From: an uncultured Prevotellaceae bacterium
GTDB taxonomy: Bacteria > Bacteroidota > Bacteroidia > Bacteroidales > Bacteroidaceae
Direction of reading: 5' to 3'
Assembly: GCA_902790625.1 (NCBI GenBank)
Contig: CADASP010000015.1
Location: 43,034-107,033 of the forward strand
DNA: 64,000 nt
Shown: in pieces, positions 33,736 through 42,970 of the stretch
Layout of the letters: every line of letters starts with the position of its first letter
How positions within the stretch are numbered: the first letter of the stretch is position 1
Made by a program: the position numbers and the translations under genes
Notes under the pieces: generated by a model
Databases searched by the model: none
The model's input: only the letters and a program-made list of their open reading frames with translations
What the model was told of the DNA's origin: nothing

Positions 33736-34299
33736 CTATACATTTCCCTTGGCAGCCCCCAGAAAGCGGTAGTTGAAGTTCTTGCCCTTGGCCGATGGGA
33801 ACTGGCTGCGCTCGTCAACGCGCGAACGCAAATGATCCACGATGCGATTATAGCAATCCATGGGCGAGACGGCCTTCACCTGTGCCACAAAATGTGTGTC
33901 GCGATATTGGAACTTGCCTGTGCCTGGAACCATCAGCACCCGCTTGAAGTCGAGCGAGCCCTCGTACCACCCTGGACGTTCCTCGTTCAGTTTCGTCAGC
34001 AGCATATTGGGCATGTTTCGGTCCTTGGCGGGTGCGGCGTTATCAGAATGGTTGCGGAGTGCCTTCTTCTCCTTGAAGTCTTGCATGGTCTCCGCCTCGG
34101 TCTTGATAACAATGAAATAAACGCGCGGACGAATTTTATAGCGTTTGGGGAAGAAGACGTCGCTTGCGGCATATTCACGAATGTCCTGCTCCAATTCGGG
34201 AGTCATTCCTATCTCGCTGATAGACGACAAAAAATCAATGGCCTCATCGACACTTGTAACAAGCGTCTCGCGGTCAAAATACCTCAAATATAAGTTCAT
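33736..34299 (-). CDS. Conserved hypothetical protein, first of the ssb unit
   Basis: A 187-residue soluble protein starting MNLYLRYFDRETLVTSVDEA. It has no signal peptide or membrane segment and is rich in charged and aromatic residues (FFPKRYKIRPRVYFIVI, GWYEGSLDFKRVLMVPGTGKFQYRD). The C-terminus is basic (GKNFNYRFLGAAKGNV). I do not recognise the family. It lies 28 bases before ssb on the same strand and 35 bases after the tRNA cluster, whose promoter may feed it. Confidence 0.78.
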   Translation of the reverse strand: MNLYLRYFDRETLVTSVDEAIDFLSSISEIGMTPELEQDIREYAASDVFFPKRYKIRPRVYFIVIKTEAETMQDFKEKKALRNHSDNAAPAKDRNMPNMLLTKLNEERPGWYEGSLDFKRVLMVPGTGKFQYRDTHFVAQVKAVSPMDCYNRIVDHLRSRVDERSQFPSAKGKNFNYRFLGAAKGNV

Positions 34300-34334
34300 T
34301 GTGGTTTTTATGTTCTCCTAAAAATAAAAAAAAG

Positions 34335-34407
<73 letters not shown>

Positions 34408-34410
34408 AAA

Positions 34411-34497
34411 TGGTGAAGAGGAGGAGACTCGAACTCCCACGTCGCAATTGACACTACCCCCTCAAAGTAGCGCGTCTACCAATTCCGCCACCTCTCC
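34411..34497 (-). tRNA. tRNA-Leu(GAG)
   Basis: A class II tRNA with a long variable arm. Acceptor GGAGAGG pairs with CCTCTTC, anticodon loop TTGAGGG gives GAG, and the T arm is GGGAGTTCGAGTCTCC. CCA is encoded at its 3' end (34411-34413 on the plus strand as TGG), unlike its neighbours. Confidence 0.92.
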
Positions 34498-34526
34498 AGC
34501 ATATTTTCACAGCAGAGAAAAGAGTG

Positions 34527-34608
34527 TGCCCAGAACAGGACTCGAACCTGCACGCCTCGCGGCACACGCACCTGAAACGTGCGCGTCTACCAATTCCGCC
34601 ACCTGGGC
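34527..34608 (-). tRNA. tRNA-Leu(CAG)
   Basis: A class II tRNA: acceptor GCCCAGG with TCTGGGC, anticodon stem CACGT/GCGTG, loop TTCAGGT giving CAG, and T arm with GGTTCGAGTCC. CCA is not encoded. Confidence 0.92.
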
Positions 34609-34662
34609 ATTTCTTCATTGTTGAGGCCTTCCTCAACAACGGCTCTTTTCATCAGCATGTGG

Positions 34663-34735
<73 letters not shown>

Positions 34736-34782
34736 AACGTCTTTCCTTTCACCGAAAGGAGCATCTCTCTCGATTGCGGGTG

Positions 34783-34790
34783 CAAAGGTA
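34783..34790 (-). promoter_or_regulatory. -7 box TACCTTTG for the tRNA cluster
   Basis: Minus-strand TACCTTTG, 47 bases upstream of the first tRNA-Gly. Confidence 0.65.
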
Positions 34791-34981
34791 ATACAATTTT
34801 TCGAACCCACAAAATTTTTCGACTATTTTTTTCAAAAAAATTTCATACGGCTGGTGAGGCCGAAGAATTGACGATGGAGCAGTCTGCCCACCGCCACCAC
34901 CCTGTAGGGCTATCAATCAGATGTTTAGCATTCCCCTTCCGTCCTTTTCGACCGTAGAAACCACCACCAAAAGACGAGCGA

Positions 34982-35031
34982 CATCTGAAAGCGTATCCTC
35001 TCAATAGCCGTAGGTCGGCCCTACCTACGGA
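34982..35031. repeat. CCGTAGGTCGG repeat, inverted partner of 63632-63680
   Basis: CTCAATAGCCGTAGGTCGG followed by CCCTACCTACGG forms a hairpin. Read on the minus strand it aligns with 63632-63680 (CCGACCTACGGCTATTGAG, then a CGCTTTCAG stretch). Confidence 0.6.
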
Positions 35032-35117
35032 TAATAGGTAGGGATGATAACAACCCTAAAGGAGTCGCCCGTGCTCACGCTTGATTGGATTAATCCGACC
35101 GAGCCGTGTCACCTGTA

Positions 35118-35147
35118 GGGACAGACCTCGTGTCTGTCCGCAAGCGG
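35118..35147. repeat. 30-bp hairpin repeat, copy 2
   Basis: It matches 10503-10532 at 28 of 30 bases in the same orientation, with the stem GGACAGAC/GTCTGTCC preserved. Confidence 0.7.
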
Positions 35148-35152
35148 GAAAA

Positions 35153-35215
35153 GAAAAGTTTATTTCTCGTCGTGAAATTCTCGTTCCACGTCGTGGCTTT
35201 ATCGTTCCACTGCAG
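35153..35215. repeat. Inverted relative of the 471-524 element
   Basis: AAAAGTTTATTTCTCGTCGTG is the exact reverse complement of the right end of 471-524, and GTTCCACGTCGTGG plus TTTATCGTTCCAC follow in altered order. It is a rearranged or decayed copy. Confidence 0.6.
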
Positions 35216-35320
35216 GTGAGCATGGTTGATGACGAGCGAAATGGGGGGGATTCAGGAGAGGCGGCGCACGACAAACAGGGAGCGGGAGGCACCGCAGAGG
35301 GAAAAGGGGCATGCTTTTTA

Positions 35321-35359
35321 GGTTGGCAGCGGGCGGGGACATGATTGCCGCTGCCAACC
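35321..35359. repeat. Short form of the 22-bp GGCAGCG palindrome array
   Basis: It starts GGTTGGCAGCG and ends CGCTGCCAACC, the same ends as the four-unit array at 43316-43405, but contains less than two units. Confidence 0.7.
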
Positions 35360-35587
35360 GAAATTTACAAGTGATGAAGTCAGGAAGAGTGGCAGGTGGC
35401 TCTGTCGCCTCTCCGAGGCTTCTGCGTTCATCATCATTGTCCCCATTTGCTTTTTTAATCATTATATACGGCCTAATACGACGACAACGGCCATTGCAAT
35501 TCGTCCCCTGACGGCTCCCCATCACCTTTTTTAGGTACTGAAACAAAAATAATGGGAGAAAAAGGGTGTTTAATGAAAAGTTATTTG

Positions 35588-35595
35588 TAATTTTG
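35588..35595 (+). promoter_or_regulatory. -7 box TAATTTTG for feoAB
   Basis: TAATTTTG lies 14 bases before the ATG at 35610, so the leader is short; the second ATG at 35616 is also possible. Confidence 0.65.
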
Positions 35596-35609
35596 TACAC
35601 TTGTAAAGA

Positions 35610-37970
35610 ATGGGAATGAAACTTTCGGATTTGAAGACAGGCCAGCAAGGCATCATCGTGAAGGTGCATGGCCATGGCGCATTTCGCAAGCGAATCATTG
35701 AGATGGGCTTCGTGAAAGGCAAAACCGTCGACGTGCTGCTCAACGCCCCACTGCACGACCCCGTGAAATACAAAGTGATGGGCTATGAGGTGAGCTTGCG
35801 GCGCCAAGAGGCAGAGATGATTGACGTGGTGGAGACAGAAGAGTTGGCAGCGAAGAGCGAAGGGCACGAAGCCGCCACACCTGCGGCCAGCACCGTGACG
35901 GCTGCAACAAGCGATTCGCACGTAGCCCACCACTCTGCGCTCAAGAGCAAAGCCCTGCAGCAGCACCGCACCATCAACGTGGCGCTCATCGGCAACCCCA
36001 ACTGCGGCAAGACGTCGCTCTTCAACTTTGCCAGTGGTGCCCATGGCCGTGTGGGCAACTACAGCGGAGTGACCGTCGACGCCAGCGAGGCCCACGCCAG
36101 CATGTTTGGCTACGACTTCAACCTCATCGACCTGCCCGGCACCTACTCGCTCTCGTGCTATTCGCCCGAAGAACTCTACGTGCGCAAGTATCTGCAAGAG
36201 CAGATTCCCGACGTGGTCATCAACGTCATCGATTCGAGCAACTTGGAGCGCAACCTGTATCTGACGACCGAGTTGGTCGACATGGACTTGCGTGTGGTAG
36301 GTGCGCTCAACATGTACGACGAGTTTGAAAGGCGCGGCGACCACGTCGACCTCCCCACCCTATCCACGCTCTTCGGCATGCCCATGGTGCCCACCTCGTT
36401 CAAAAACGGGATGGGCGTGAAAGACTTGTTCCGTGCTGTCATACAAGTGTATGAAGGCCGCAACCAACATGCCCGCCACCTGCACATCAACTATGGCCAT
36501 GAGATTGAGGACGGCATCAAGAAGCTGAGGCACGGGCCGCTGAAGATGCCCGCCGAGGGCGAAGCGCTGCGGCTGCCACCCTCGCTCAGCATGCGCTATG
36601 TGGCCATCAAACTGCTGGAGGGCGACAAGAGCGTGGAGGAACTGGCCGACAAAGCCATCCCCGCCGCCACCTGGCGCCCCCTGCGCGACAAAGCACGGGC
36701 ACGCGTGCTGGAGGAGACAGGCGACGATGCCGAGACGGCCATCATGGACGCGAAATACGGATTCGTGAACGGCGCGCTCACCGAGGCTGGCTACGCAACG
36801 GGCACCAAGGAAGACACCTACCGGGCCACACACGTCATCGACCGCGTGCTGTCGAGCAAGTATGTGGGGTTCCCCATCTTCTTCCTCATCCTCTTCGTCA
36901 TGTTCCAGACCACCTTCGCGCTGGGCCAGTATCCCATGGACTGGATAGAGGCCGGCGTAGAGTGGCTGGGCGAATGGATAGGCGGCACGCTGTCGGAAGG
37001 CCCGCTACGCTCCATGCTCGTCGATGGCGTGATAGGCGGCGTGGGAGCCGTCATCGTGTTTCTGCCACAGATATTAATATTGTACCTGTTCATATCATTG
37101 ATGGAGGACTCGGGCTATATGGCCCGCGCCGCCTTCATCATGGACCGCCTGATGCACCGCATGGGTCTGCACGGCAAGTCGTTCATCCCCCTCATCATGG
37201 GATTTGGCTGCAACGTGCCTGCCATCATGGCCACCCGCACCGTTGAGAGCCGCCGCTCGCGCCTCATCACCATGCTGGTGCTGCCGTTCATGTCGTGCTC
37301 GGCCCGACTGCCCATCTATGTCATGGTCACCAGCATCTTCTTTGCCCCGCAGTGGCGCTCGTGGGTGATGATGTCACTCTATGCCGTGGGCATCGTGGTG
37401 GCCGTGGTGGTGAGCAAGATCCTTTCGCGCTTCGTCATCAAGGGCGAAGACATGCCCTTCGTCATGGAGCTGCCCCCCTATCGCTGGCCCACATGGAAGG
37501 CCACGGCACGCCACACCTTGGAGAAAGGCAAGGAGTATCTGAAGAAGATGGGCGGCATCATCCTTGTGGCCAGCATCATCGTGTGGGCACTGGGCTTCTT
37601 CGGCACCATGGGCGTAGCTCCCTCGATGGAGCAGAGCCTCATTGGCACATTGGGGCACGCCGTGGAGCCGCTCTTCGCACCGCAGGGCTTCGACTGGAAG
37701 CTCGACGTGAGCCTCATCGCCGGCGTGGGAGCCAAGGAGATTGTGGCCAGCACCATCGGCGTGCTGGGCGGACTGCAGGGCATCACGCCGCTGGTGGCCT
37801 ACTGCTACCTGCTCTTCGTGCTGCTCTACTTCCCCTGCATCGCCACCATTGCAGCCATCAAGAACGAAACGGGTTCGTGGCGCTGGGCCACCGTGGCTGC
37901 CGTCTACACCACAGCCGTGGCATGGGTGCTGTCGGCCATCGTCTATCAGGTGGGGAGATGCTTTGGGTGA
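35610..37970 (+). CDS. feoB: Fused FeoA-FeoB ferrous iron transporter
   Basis: A 786-residue fusion. Residues 1-75 are a FeoA SH3-like domain (MKLSDLKTGQQGIIVKV...RIIEMGFVKGKTV). An Ala/Thr/His-rich linker follows. The GTPase domain begins near 122 with the P-loop GNPNCGKT (128-135) and DLPG (174-177). The helical insert and the membrane pore follow, with about eight or more hydrophobic segments from 425 on and the GFGCNVPAIMATRT pore motif. It imports Fe2+ across the inner membrane. FeoA-FeoB fusion is common in Bacteroidales. The gene heads a rightward run with DUF2461, sulfatase and maturase genes. Confidence 0.94.
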   Translation: MGMKLSDLKTGQQGIIVKVHGHGAFRKRIIEMGFVKGKTVDVLLNAPLHDPVKYKVMGYEVSLRRQEAEMIDVVETEELAAKSEGHEAATPAASTVTAATSDSHVAHHSALKSKALQQHRTINVALIGNPNCGKTSLFNFASGAHGRVGNYSGVTVDASEAHASMFGYDFNLIDLPGTYSLSCYSPEELYVRKYLQEQIPDVVINVIDSSNLERNLYLTTELVDMDLRVVGALNMYDEFERRGDHVDLPTLSTLFGMPMVPTSFKNGMGVKDLFRAVIQVYEGRNQHARHLHINYGHEIEDGIKKLRHGPLKMPAEGEALRLPPSLSMRYVAIKLLEGDKSVEELADKAIPAATWRPLRDKARARVLEETGDDAETAIMDAKYGFVNGALTEAGYATGTKEDTYRATHVIDRVLSSKYVGFPIFFLILFVMFQTTFALGQYPMDWIEAGVEWLGEWIGGTLSEGPLRSMLVDGVIGGVGAVIVFLPQILILYLFISLMEDSGYMARAAFIMDRLMHRMGLHGKSFIPLIMGFGCNVPAIMATRTVESRRSRLITMLVLPFMSCSARLPIYVMVTSIFFAPQWRSWVMMSLYAVGIVVAVVVSKILSRFVIKGEDMPFVMELPPYRWPTWKATARHTLEKGKEYLKKMGGIILVASIIVWALGFFGTMGVAPSMEQSLIGTLGHAVEPLFAPQGFDWKLDVSLIAGVGAKEIVASTIGVLGGLQGITPLVAYCYLLFVLLYFPCIATIAAIKNETGSWRWATVAAVYTTAVAWVLSAIVYQVGRCFG

Positions 37971-38000
37971 CAATGACGAATGACAAATTAGGAATTAACA

Positions 38001-38723
38001 ATGGATGCAAAGAAAATACTGGACTTCCTGAAGCTGGTGATGGCCAACAACAACCGCGAGTGGTTTCATGCCCACAAAGCCCTCTACGACGCTGCCCGCC
38101 ACGAGTGGGAGCAAGGCATAGAGCAGGCGCTGCGCCGCATTGCCACCTTCGATGCCGAGACAGCGCCCATACAGCTGAAGGACTGCCTCTACCGTTTCTA
38201 CCGCGACACACGCTTCTCGCCCGACAAGTCGCCCTATAAGAACCACTTCGGAGCCTACATCAACGCCAAGGGGAAGAAAGCCCTGCGCGGAGGCTACTAC
38301 ATTCATCTGGAGCCAGGCAACTGCCTGCTGGCTGTGGGCAACTACTGGCTACCCACCAACGTGCTCACCGCCTGCCGTAACGAAATCATGGCCAACACCG
38401 AGGCTTGGCTGAAGTGCGTGGAGAGAAAAGACTTCAAGCACTACTTCCTGAGCAGCCCCAACAGTGAGAATCCCTTCATGGGCGAGGCAAAGGGTGAAGA
38501 GTCGATGGGCTTCGGACTGGAGCGGCTGAAGACCTGCCCGGCCGGATTCCCACGCGACTGGGAGCACGTGGAATGGCTGCGACTGAAGGACTACTGCGCC
38601 TGGCATGGCGTAGACGAGGCATTCTTCGAGGGCGATGACTGGATCGACGAGATGGAGCGCATCTTCCGTGCGGCCAAACCCATGATGGACTTCGTCAACG
38701 CCGTCATCGACGACTACGAATAG
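38001..38723 (+). CDS. DUF2461 family protein
   Basis: A 240-residue soluble protein. The N-terminus ILDFLKLVMANNNREWFHAHK and the middle CLYRFYRDTRFSPDKSPYKNHFGAYI match the DUF2461 (TIGR02453) family, whose function is unknown. It has no signal peptide. It lies 30 bases after feoB and 39 bases before the sulfatase, so it is probably in the same transcript. Confidence 0.87.
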   Translation: MDAKKILDFLKLVMANNNREWFHAHKALYDAARHEWEQGIEQALRRIATFDAETAPIQLKDCLYRFYRDTRFSPDKSPYKNHFGAYINAKGKKALRGGYYIHLEPGNCLLAVGNYWLPTNVLTACRNEIMANTEAWLKCVERKDFKHYFLSSPNSENPFMGEAKGEESMGFGLERLKTCPAGFPRDWEHVEWLRLKDYCAWHGVDEAFFEGDDWIDEMERIFRAAKPMMDFVNAVIDDYE

Positions 38724-38762
38724 TAGAAGCGACAGAGACAGCACTTTGAGGATTACCCGCTT

Positions 38763-40241
38763 ATGTCAGACCGTCAACCTATTCATCATTTCACCACGCA
38801 TATTGCCGACCGTATGATATGGCGCTTCCCCCTGTTGGGAGCGCTACTGGGCAGCCAGCAGGCGCTGGCAGAAGGCGAGCCGCAGCAGGCGACGCCCGAG
38901 CGGCCCAACATCATCTTCATATTGGCCGACGACATGGGCTATGGCGACTTGGCGTGCTATGGCAACCGATTCATCCAAACGCCCAACATCGACCGCCTTG
39001 CACGCACGGGCACCAGCTTCACCCAAGCCTACGCGGGCAGCGGCATCAGCTCGCCCTCGCGCTGTTCGCTCATGACGGGCAAGAACAGCGGCAACACTCG
39101 CATTCGCGACAACCAGTGCTATGCCGGAGGCATGACGGGGCTGAAGATCAACACCAATGGCGACACCACCATTGTGCGCAGGGCCAACCTGCTGGCCGAG
39201 GACGTGACACTGGGCACCGTGATGGGGAAGGCGGGCTACCGAACGTGCCTGGTGAACAAATGGCACTTGGATGGCTACGACCCACAGGCGGCACCCCACC
39301 ATCGGGGCTTCGACGAGTTCTATGGCTGGACCATCGCCACCGTGCACTCCAACTCTCCTTATTATTATCCCTACTACCGACTTCACGGCGACAGCCTCAT
39401 CCACATCAAGGAGAACGAGCACGACGCCCGTGTGCGCCACAACACCGAAATTTCGACCGATGACGCCATCGCGTTCATCCACCGCAACAAAGAGCGGCCC
39501 TTCTTCTTGTTCCTGGGCTACGACGCGCCGCACGAGCCTTACAACATCGACGACACGTCGTGGTATGACGAGCACGGCGACTGGAGCGCCAACACCAAGC
39601 GCTATGCCGCACTGGTGACGCACATGGACTATCACATCGGACGCCTCTTGGGCACCCTCGACGCACTGGGACTACGCGAGAACACCCTCGTCATCTTCGC
39701 CAGCGACAATGGTGCGGCCGTGATGGCCCCCATCGAGGTGCTGAACTGCGGAGCAGGACTGAAAGGACGCAAGGGCCAACTCTACGAGGGAGGCATCCGC
39801 GTGCCCCTCGTCGTGAACCAGCCCGGACGTGTGCCCGCCGCCCGGCAAATCTCGAACCTCGTCTATTTCCCCGACTTCATGCCCACGTTGGCCCGTCTGG
39901 CTGGCAGTAGCGAGGCCGTGCCCAGCGACACCAACGGCATGGACATCGCCGACCTCTTCTTCGGCGGCACCCTCGACACCGACCACCGCTATCTCTACTG
40001 GGAGTTTCCCGGCAAGCAGCGCGCCCTACGCTACGGCGAGTGGAAGGCAGTGACGGTGAAGAAGGGTGCCCCGCTGGAACTCTACCACATCAGCGAAGAC
40101 CCCAACGAGACGCACGACCTCGCCGCCCAGCACCCTGAGATGGTGAAGGCCTTCGACGAGAAAATGCAACAGATGCGCACGCCATCGCCCAACTATCCGA
40201 TTGAAGGAGAGCAAGCCCTTCAAACCAAACGAACGCCATAG
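38763..40241 (+). CDS. Serine-type S1 family sulfatase
   Basis: A 492-residue sulfatase. RPNIIFILADDMGYGDL (metal Asp pair near residues 56-57) and the modification motif S96-S-P-S-R with CSLMTGK following are canonical. The first residue of the motif is Ser rather than Cys, so the formylglycine must be made by an anaerobic maturase, which is encoded 8 bases downstream. Metal and substrate residues appear in VNKWHLDGY, GYDAPHEPY and FASDNGA. The N-terminus has an atypical signal-like stretch (IWRFPLLGALLGSQQALAEG). Export to the periplasm is likely; the sulfated substrate (host mucin or glycosaminoglycan, or algal) cannot be read. Confidence 0.92.
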   Translation: MSDRQPIHHFTTHIADRMIWRFPLLGALLGSQQALAEGEPQQATPERPNIIFILADDMGYGDLACYGNRFIQTPNIDRLARTGTSFTQAYAGSGISSPSRCSLMTGKNSGNTRIRDNQCYAGGMTGLKINTNGDTTIVRRANLLAEDVTLGTVMGKAGYRTCLVNKWHLDGYDPQAAPHHRGFDEFYGWTIATVHSNSPYYYPYYRLHGDSLIHIKENEHDARVRHNTEISTDDAIAFIHRNKERPFFLFLGYDAPHEPYNIDDTSWYDEHGDWSANTKRYAALVTHMDYHIGRLLGTLDALGLRENTLVIFASDNGAAVMAPIEVLNCGAGLKGRKGQLYEGGIRVPLVVNQPGRVPAARQISNLVYFPDFMPTLARLAGSSEAVPSDTNGMDIADLFFGGTLDTDHRYLYWEFPGKQRALRYGEWKAVTVKKGAPLELYHISEDPNETHDLAAQHPEMVKAFDEKMQQMRTPSPNYPIEGEQALQTKRTP

Positions 40242-40249
40242 AGGGTGAT

Positions 40250-41410
40250 ATGAATGTAGCCCAGCCCTTTGCCAAGCCGCTCTACGTCATGCTGAAGCCA
40301 GCCAGTAGCCAGTGCAACCTGGCTTGCCGCTACTGCTATTATCTGAAGCCCTGTGCCCATGATGCCGTGATGAGCGACGACCTGCTGGAGCTGTTCACAC
40401 GCCAGTATATCGAGGCACAGACGCAGCACGAGGTGCTGTTCACGTGGCATGGCGGCGAACCGCTGCTGCGCCCCATCGCTTTCTACCAGAAGGCATTGGC
40501 GCTGCAACGGCGCTATGCACGTGGACACCATATCGACAACTGCTTACAGACCAACGGAACGCTGCTCACCGACGAGTGGTGCGAGTTTCTCAAAGCCAAC
40601 CATTTCCTCGTAGGCATCTCCATCGATGGCCCGCAGCATCTGCACGACACCTACCGGCTGACACGCGGCGGAAAACCTACGTGGGCGACGGTGGTGAGGG
40701 GCATCCGTCTGTTGCAGCAGCATGACGTGGAGTGGAATGCGATGGCAACGGTGAACCGCCTGAACGCCGACCATCCCGTGGCGTTCTACCGTTTCTTCAA
40801 GGACATCGGTTGCCAGTTCTTGCAGTTCACACCCGTGGTGGAGCGCATCAGCGGCGAGGTGGCCCACTACTCGGTGACACCCCAGCAATGGGGGCATTTC
40901 CTCTGTGGTGTCTACGACGAATGGGTGCGGGCCGACGTGGGCCACGTGTTCGTGCAGACCTTCGACGCCACCCTGGCCAACTGGGCTGGCGAGCCGCCAG
41001 GCGTCTGCTCGCTGTCGGCGATGTGCGGCCACGCGGCGGCGATGGAATACAACGGCGACGTATATAGCTGCGACCACTACGTATTTCCCAAACACCTGTT
41101 AGGCAACATCCGTCAGCAGACCCTCACCGCCCTGCTCTATGGCCAGCGCCAGCACGCCTTCAGCCAGATAAAGAGCCACGCCCTCCCTCGCCAGTGCCGC
41201 GAGTGCCAGTTCCTCTTCGCCTGTCATGGCGAGTGCCCCAAGAACCGCTTCGCCACGGACCGTTACGGCGAGGCCGGACTGAATTATCTCTGCGAAGGCT
41301 ATCGGCAGTACTTCCACCATGTGGCAAGCGACATGGACTTCATGAAAGCAGAACTCGATGCGGGCCGTGCGCCAATGAATATTATGGGGTTAAGGAGTGA
41401 AGGGGAGTGA
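40250..41410 (+). CDS. Anaerobic sulfatase-maturating radical SAM enzyme
   Basis: A 386-residue radical SAM/SPASM protein. The cluster motif C22-x3-C26-x2-C29 (CNLACRYCYY) is followed by FTWHGGEPLLR and ISIDGPQHLHD. The C-terminal SPASM cysteines are present (CSLSAMCGH, YSCDHYV, CRECQFLFACHGECPK). It oxidises the sulfatase active-site Ser or Cys to formylglycine in the cytoplasm, before export. It lies 8 bases after the sulfatase, so partner assignment is strong. Confidence 0.94.
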   Translation: MNVAQPFAKPLYVMLKPASSQCNLACRYCYYLKPCAHDAVMSDDLLELFTRQYIEAQTQHEVLFTWHGGEPLLRPIAFYQKALALQRRYARGHHIDNCLQTNGTLLTDEWCEFLKANHFLVGISIDGPQHLHDTYRLTRGGKPTWATVVRGIRLLQQHDVEWNAMATVNRLNADHPVAFYRFFKDIGCQFLQFTPVVERISGEVAHYSVTPQQWGHFLCGVYDEWVRADVGHVFVQTFDATLANWAGEPPGVCSLSAMCGHAAAMEYNGDVYSCDHYVFPKHLLGNIRQQTLTALLYGQRQHAFSQIKSHALPRQCRECQFLFACHGECPKNRFATDRYGEAGLNYLCEGYRQYFHHVASDMDFMKAELDAGRAPMNIMGLRSEGE

Positions 41411-41463
41411 AAGTTAGGAACTTATCACCATAAGGAAATAAAATATTTGTCTGCGACGCTACA

Positions 41464-41555
41464 CGAATGTGCATGAATGGCTCACTAATGTTCATGAATG
41501 CTGCGCCAAATATTATTCATGATTCATTCGTTATTCATTTATGCACATTCATGTT
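41464..41555. repeat. Imperfect inverted repeat of CATGAATG words
   Basis: GAATGTGCATGAATG near the left and ATTCATTTATGCACATTCATG near the right are imperfect inverted repeats, with several TTCATGAATG words between. It lies between the maturase and the YgjP-like gene. Confidence 0.55.
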
Positions 41556-41598
41556 ACGCCGTAGGCAATATGGACTATAAGCAAGAGGGAAAACAGAT

Positions 41599-42171
41599 AT
41601 GGCAATAAAATTGACATACAGACGGACAAAACGGCTGTCGATGCGCATCGTGAAGAATGGCGATGTGCACGTGTCGGCACCTATTGGCATGCCGAGGGCA
41701 GAAGTGGAACACTTCGTAGAGAGCAACCGCGAGTGGATAGCCGAAGCACGCAAGAGAAACTATGAAAAACAAAAGCGACGAGCCGAATTCTACAATCAAC
41801 TGCCATTGCGCACACAGGCCCAAATCGACGAGGCCCTGCTGCGGCTGAAGACACTGATAGAGCCGATGGTGGAGCGGCATTCGAAAGCAATGGGTCTGCA
41901 ACCGCCCCTCGTCTTCTACAAGCAGATGATTTCGCGATGGGGAGTCTGCTACGTCAAGGATAATGCCATCTGCTTCTCGGCCTTTCTGCTGCTACTGCCA
42001 GAGTGGTGTGTAGAGCATGTGGTGGTGCACGAGCTGTGCCATCTGCTGGAACCCAGCCACAACGCCCGTTTCCATGCCCTCATGGACAAATACTTTCCAC
42101 GTTGGCGAGAAGCCCGTAAAGCCACCCGCAACATCTGCACAATGGAGGACGAAGAGGAAGACGAGGGCTGA
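41599..42171 (+). CDS. YgjP-like zinc metallopeptidase
   Basis: A 190-residue soluble protein of the YgjP/DUF45 family. The zinc motif HELCHLLEPSH (about residues 150-160) has the HExxH plus third-ligand spacing typical of the group, and the N-terminus KLTYRRTKRLSMRIVKNGDVHVSAP is a hallmark stretch. The C-terminus is acidic (MEDEEEDEG). Family members may act with restriction or repair enzymes, but the function is not established. No TAnnTTTG box was found just upstream. Confidence 0.87.
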   Translation: MAIKLTYRRTKRLSMRIVKNGDVHVSAPIGMPRAEVEHFVESNREWIAEARKRNYEKQKRRAEFYNQLPLRTQAQIDEALLRLKTLIEPMVERHSKAMGLQPPLVFYKQMISRWGVCYVKDNAICFSAFLLLLPEWCVEHVVVHELCHLLEPSHNARFHALMDKYFPRWREARKATRNICTMEDEEEDEG

Positions 42172-42267
42172 AAAGCCCTGCAGACACGCTTGGTGACTAA
42201 AATCAAAAAAACGACGAGGTTTCAGCACGAAGTGCCCCAGTGCTGCCCGCCGTTGGTAGATTCTATG

Positions 42268-42275
42268 TACTTTTG
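42268..42275 (+). promoter_or_regulatory. -7 box TACTTTTG for the 42299 gene
   Basis: Transcription from this box would begin near 42282. An ATG at 42284 would then be leaderless, so the ATG at 42299 is the better start. Confidence 0.65.
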
Positions 42276-42298
42276 CATCCGTTATGATAGTAGCAAAC

Positions 42299-42970
42299 AT
42301 GAATCTCCATGAGGTTTATGCCAACCTGAAGGGAGAGATGGGCAAGCTGAACTGGAAGCGCGACGCCCTCATACAAAAGTCGATAGGCACCCTGAAGCGA
42401 AGCACCACTTTTCCAGCTTACGTGATGCACGACTATCAGGTTCAGGCATCGAAAAACCAATATATCATTTATTTTTATCAAGAACATCCCCAAGCCCCCA
42501 TCCTGTCGAGCTACCTCTGCGTCATGTTCGACGGCAACAAGCGCTATATCATCAAGTGGACCAATGGCGGCATCCCCGAGATTATGATTCTGACGAGCCA
42601 TTTCCTTCAGCGCTACAAGGAGCGGTTTCTGAAACTCACTGACGCTGAGGAACAGCTTTCCTCGTCGGCACCACGACAAATGTCGGCCAACGAGGTGGCC
42701 GTGGTGTTCCTCTCGCGCAACCACACCTTCAAGCCAATGGCCATCGACGAGCGCATCAACAAGCACATCAAGGAATACGGGGAGTACGCCGGAGAGGGAT
42801 TCCTGGCCAGCGACGGCTTCTGCTTCAAGCTCTCAGGCGAAGAGACCATCGAAGGAGACGACCCCATCCGCATCAGCTTCTTCACCACATTCATGTCGCG
42901 CGACGAACTCACCGACAGCCAGCGAGAAGCCATCTTTGAAGAATGTATGAAGAACATCGCAGAGCTATGA
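42299..42970 (+). CDS. Hypothetical protein
   Basis: A 223-residue soluble protein starting MNLHEVYANLKGEMGKL. It has no signal peptide or membrane segment. There is a strand-rich middle (YVMHDYQVQASKNQYIIYFYQEH, KRYIIKWTNGGIPEIMILTSHF) followed by FLQRYKERFLKLTDAEEQL, and an acidic helical C-terminus. A central QRYKERF element is reminiscent of some toxin-like or nuclease-inhibitor families, but I cannot assign it. It is transcribed alone from its own promoter, with an 840-bp gap after it. Confidence 0.72.
   Translation: MNLHEVYANLKGEMGKLNWKRDALIQKSIGTLKRSTTFPAYVMHDYQVQASKNQYIIYFYQEHPQAPILSSYLCVMFDGNKRYIIKWTNGGIPEIMILTSHFLQRYKERFLKLTDAEEQLSSSAPRQMSANEVAVVFLSRNHTFKPMAIDERINKHIKEYGEYAGEGFLASDGFCFKLSGEETIEGDDPIRISFFTTFMSRDELTDSQREAIFEECMKNIAEL

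Larger units (their letters stand above)
34791..35609. other. 819-bp intergenic region rich in small repeats
   Basis: No gene is convincing here. It holds four repeat copies that have partners elsewhere: a CCGTAGGTCGG palindrome region (34982-35031), a 30-bp hairpin (35118-35147), an inverted relative of the 471-524 element (35153-35215) and a short form of the 22-bp palindrome array (35321-35359). It separates the leftward tRNA cluster from the rightward feoAB unit. Confidence 0.7.

Noticed and set aside
42284..42298. Upstream start for the 223-residue hypothetical gene
   Set aside because: The predicted transcription start is near 42282, which would make this ATG leaderless; the next ATG at 42299 fits better.
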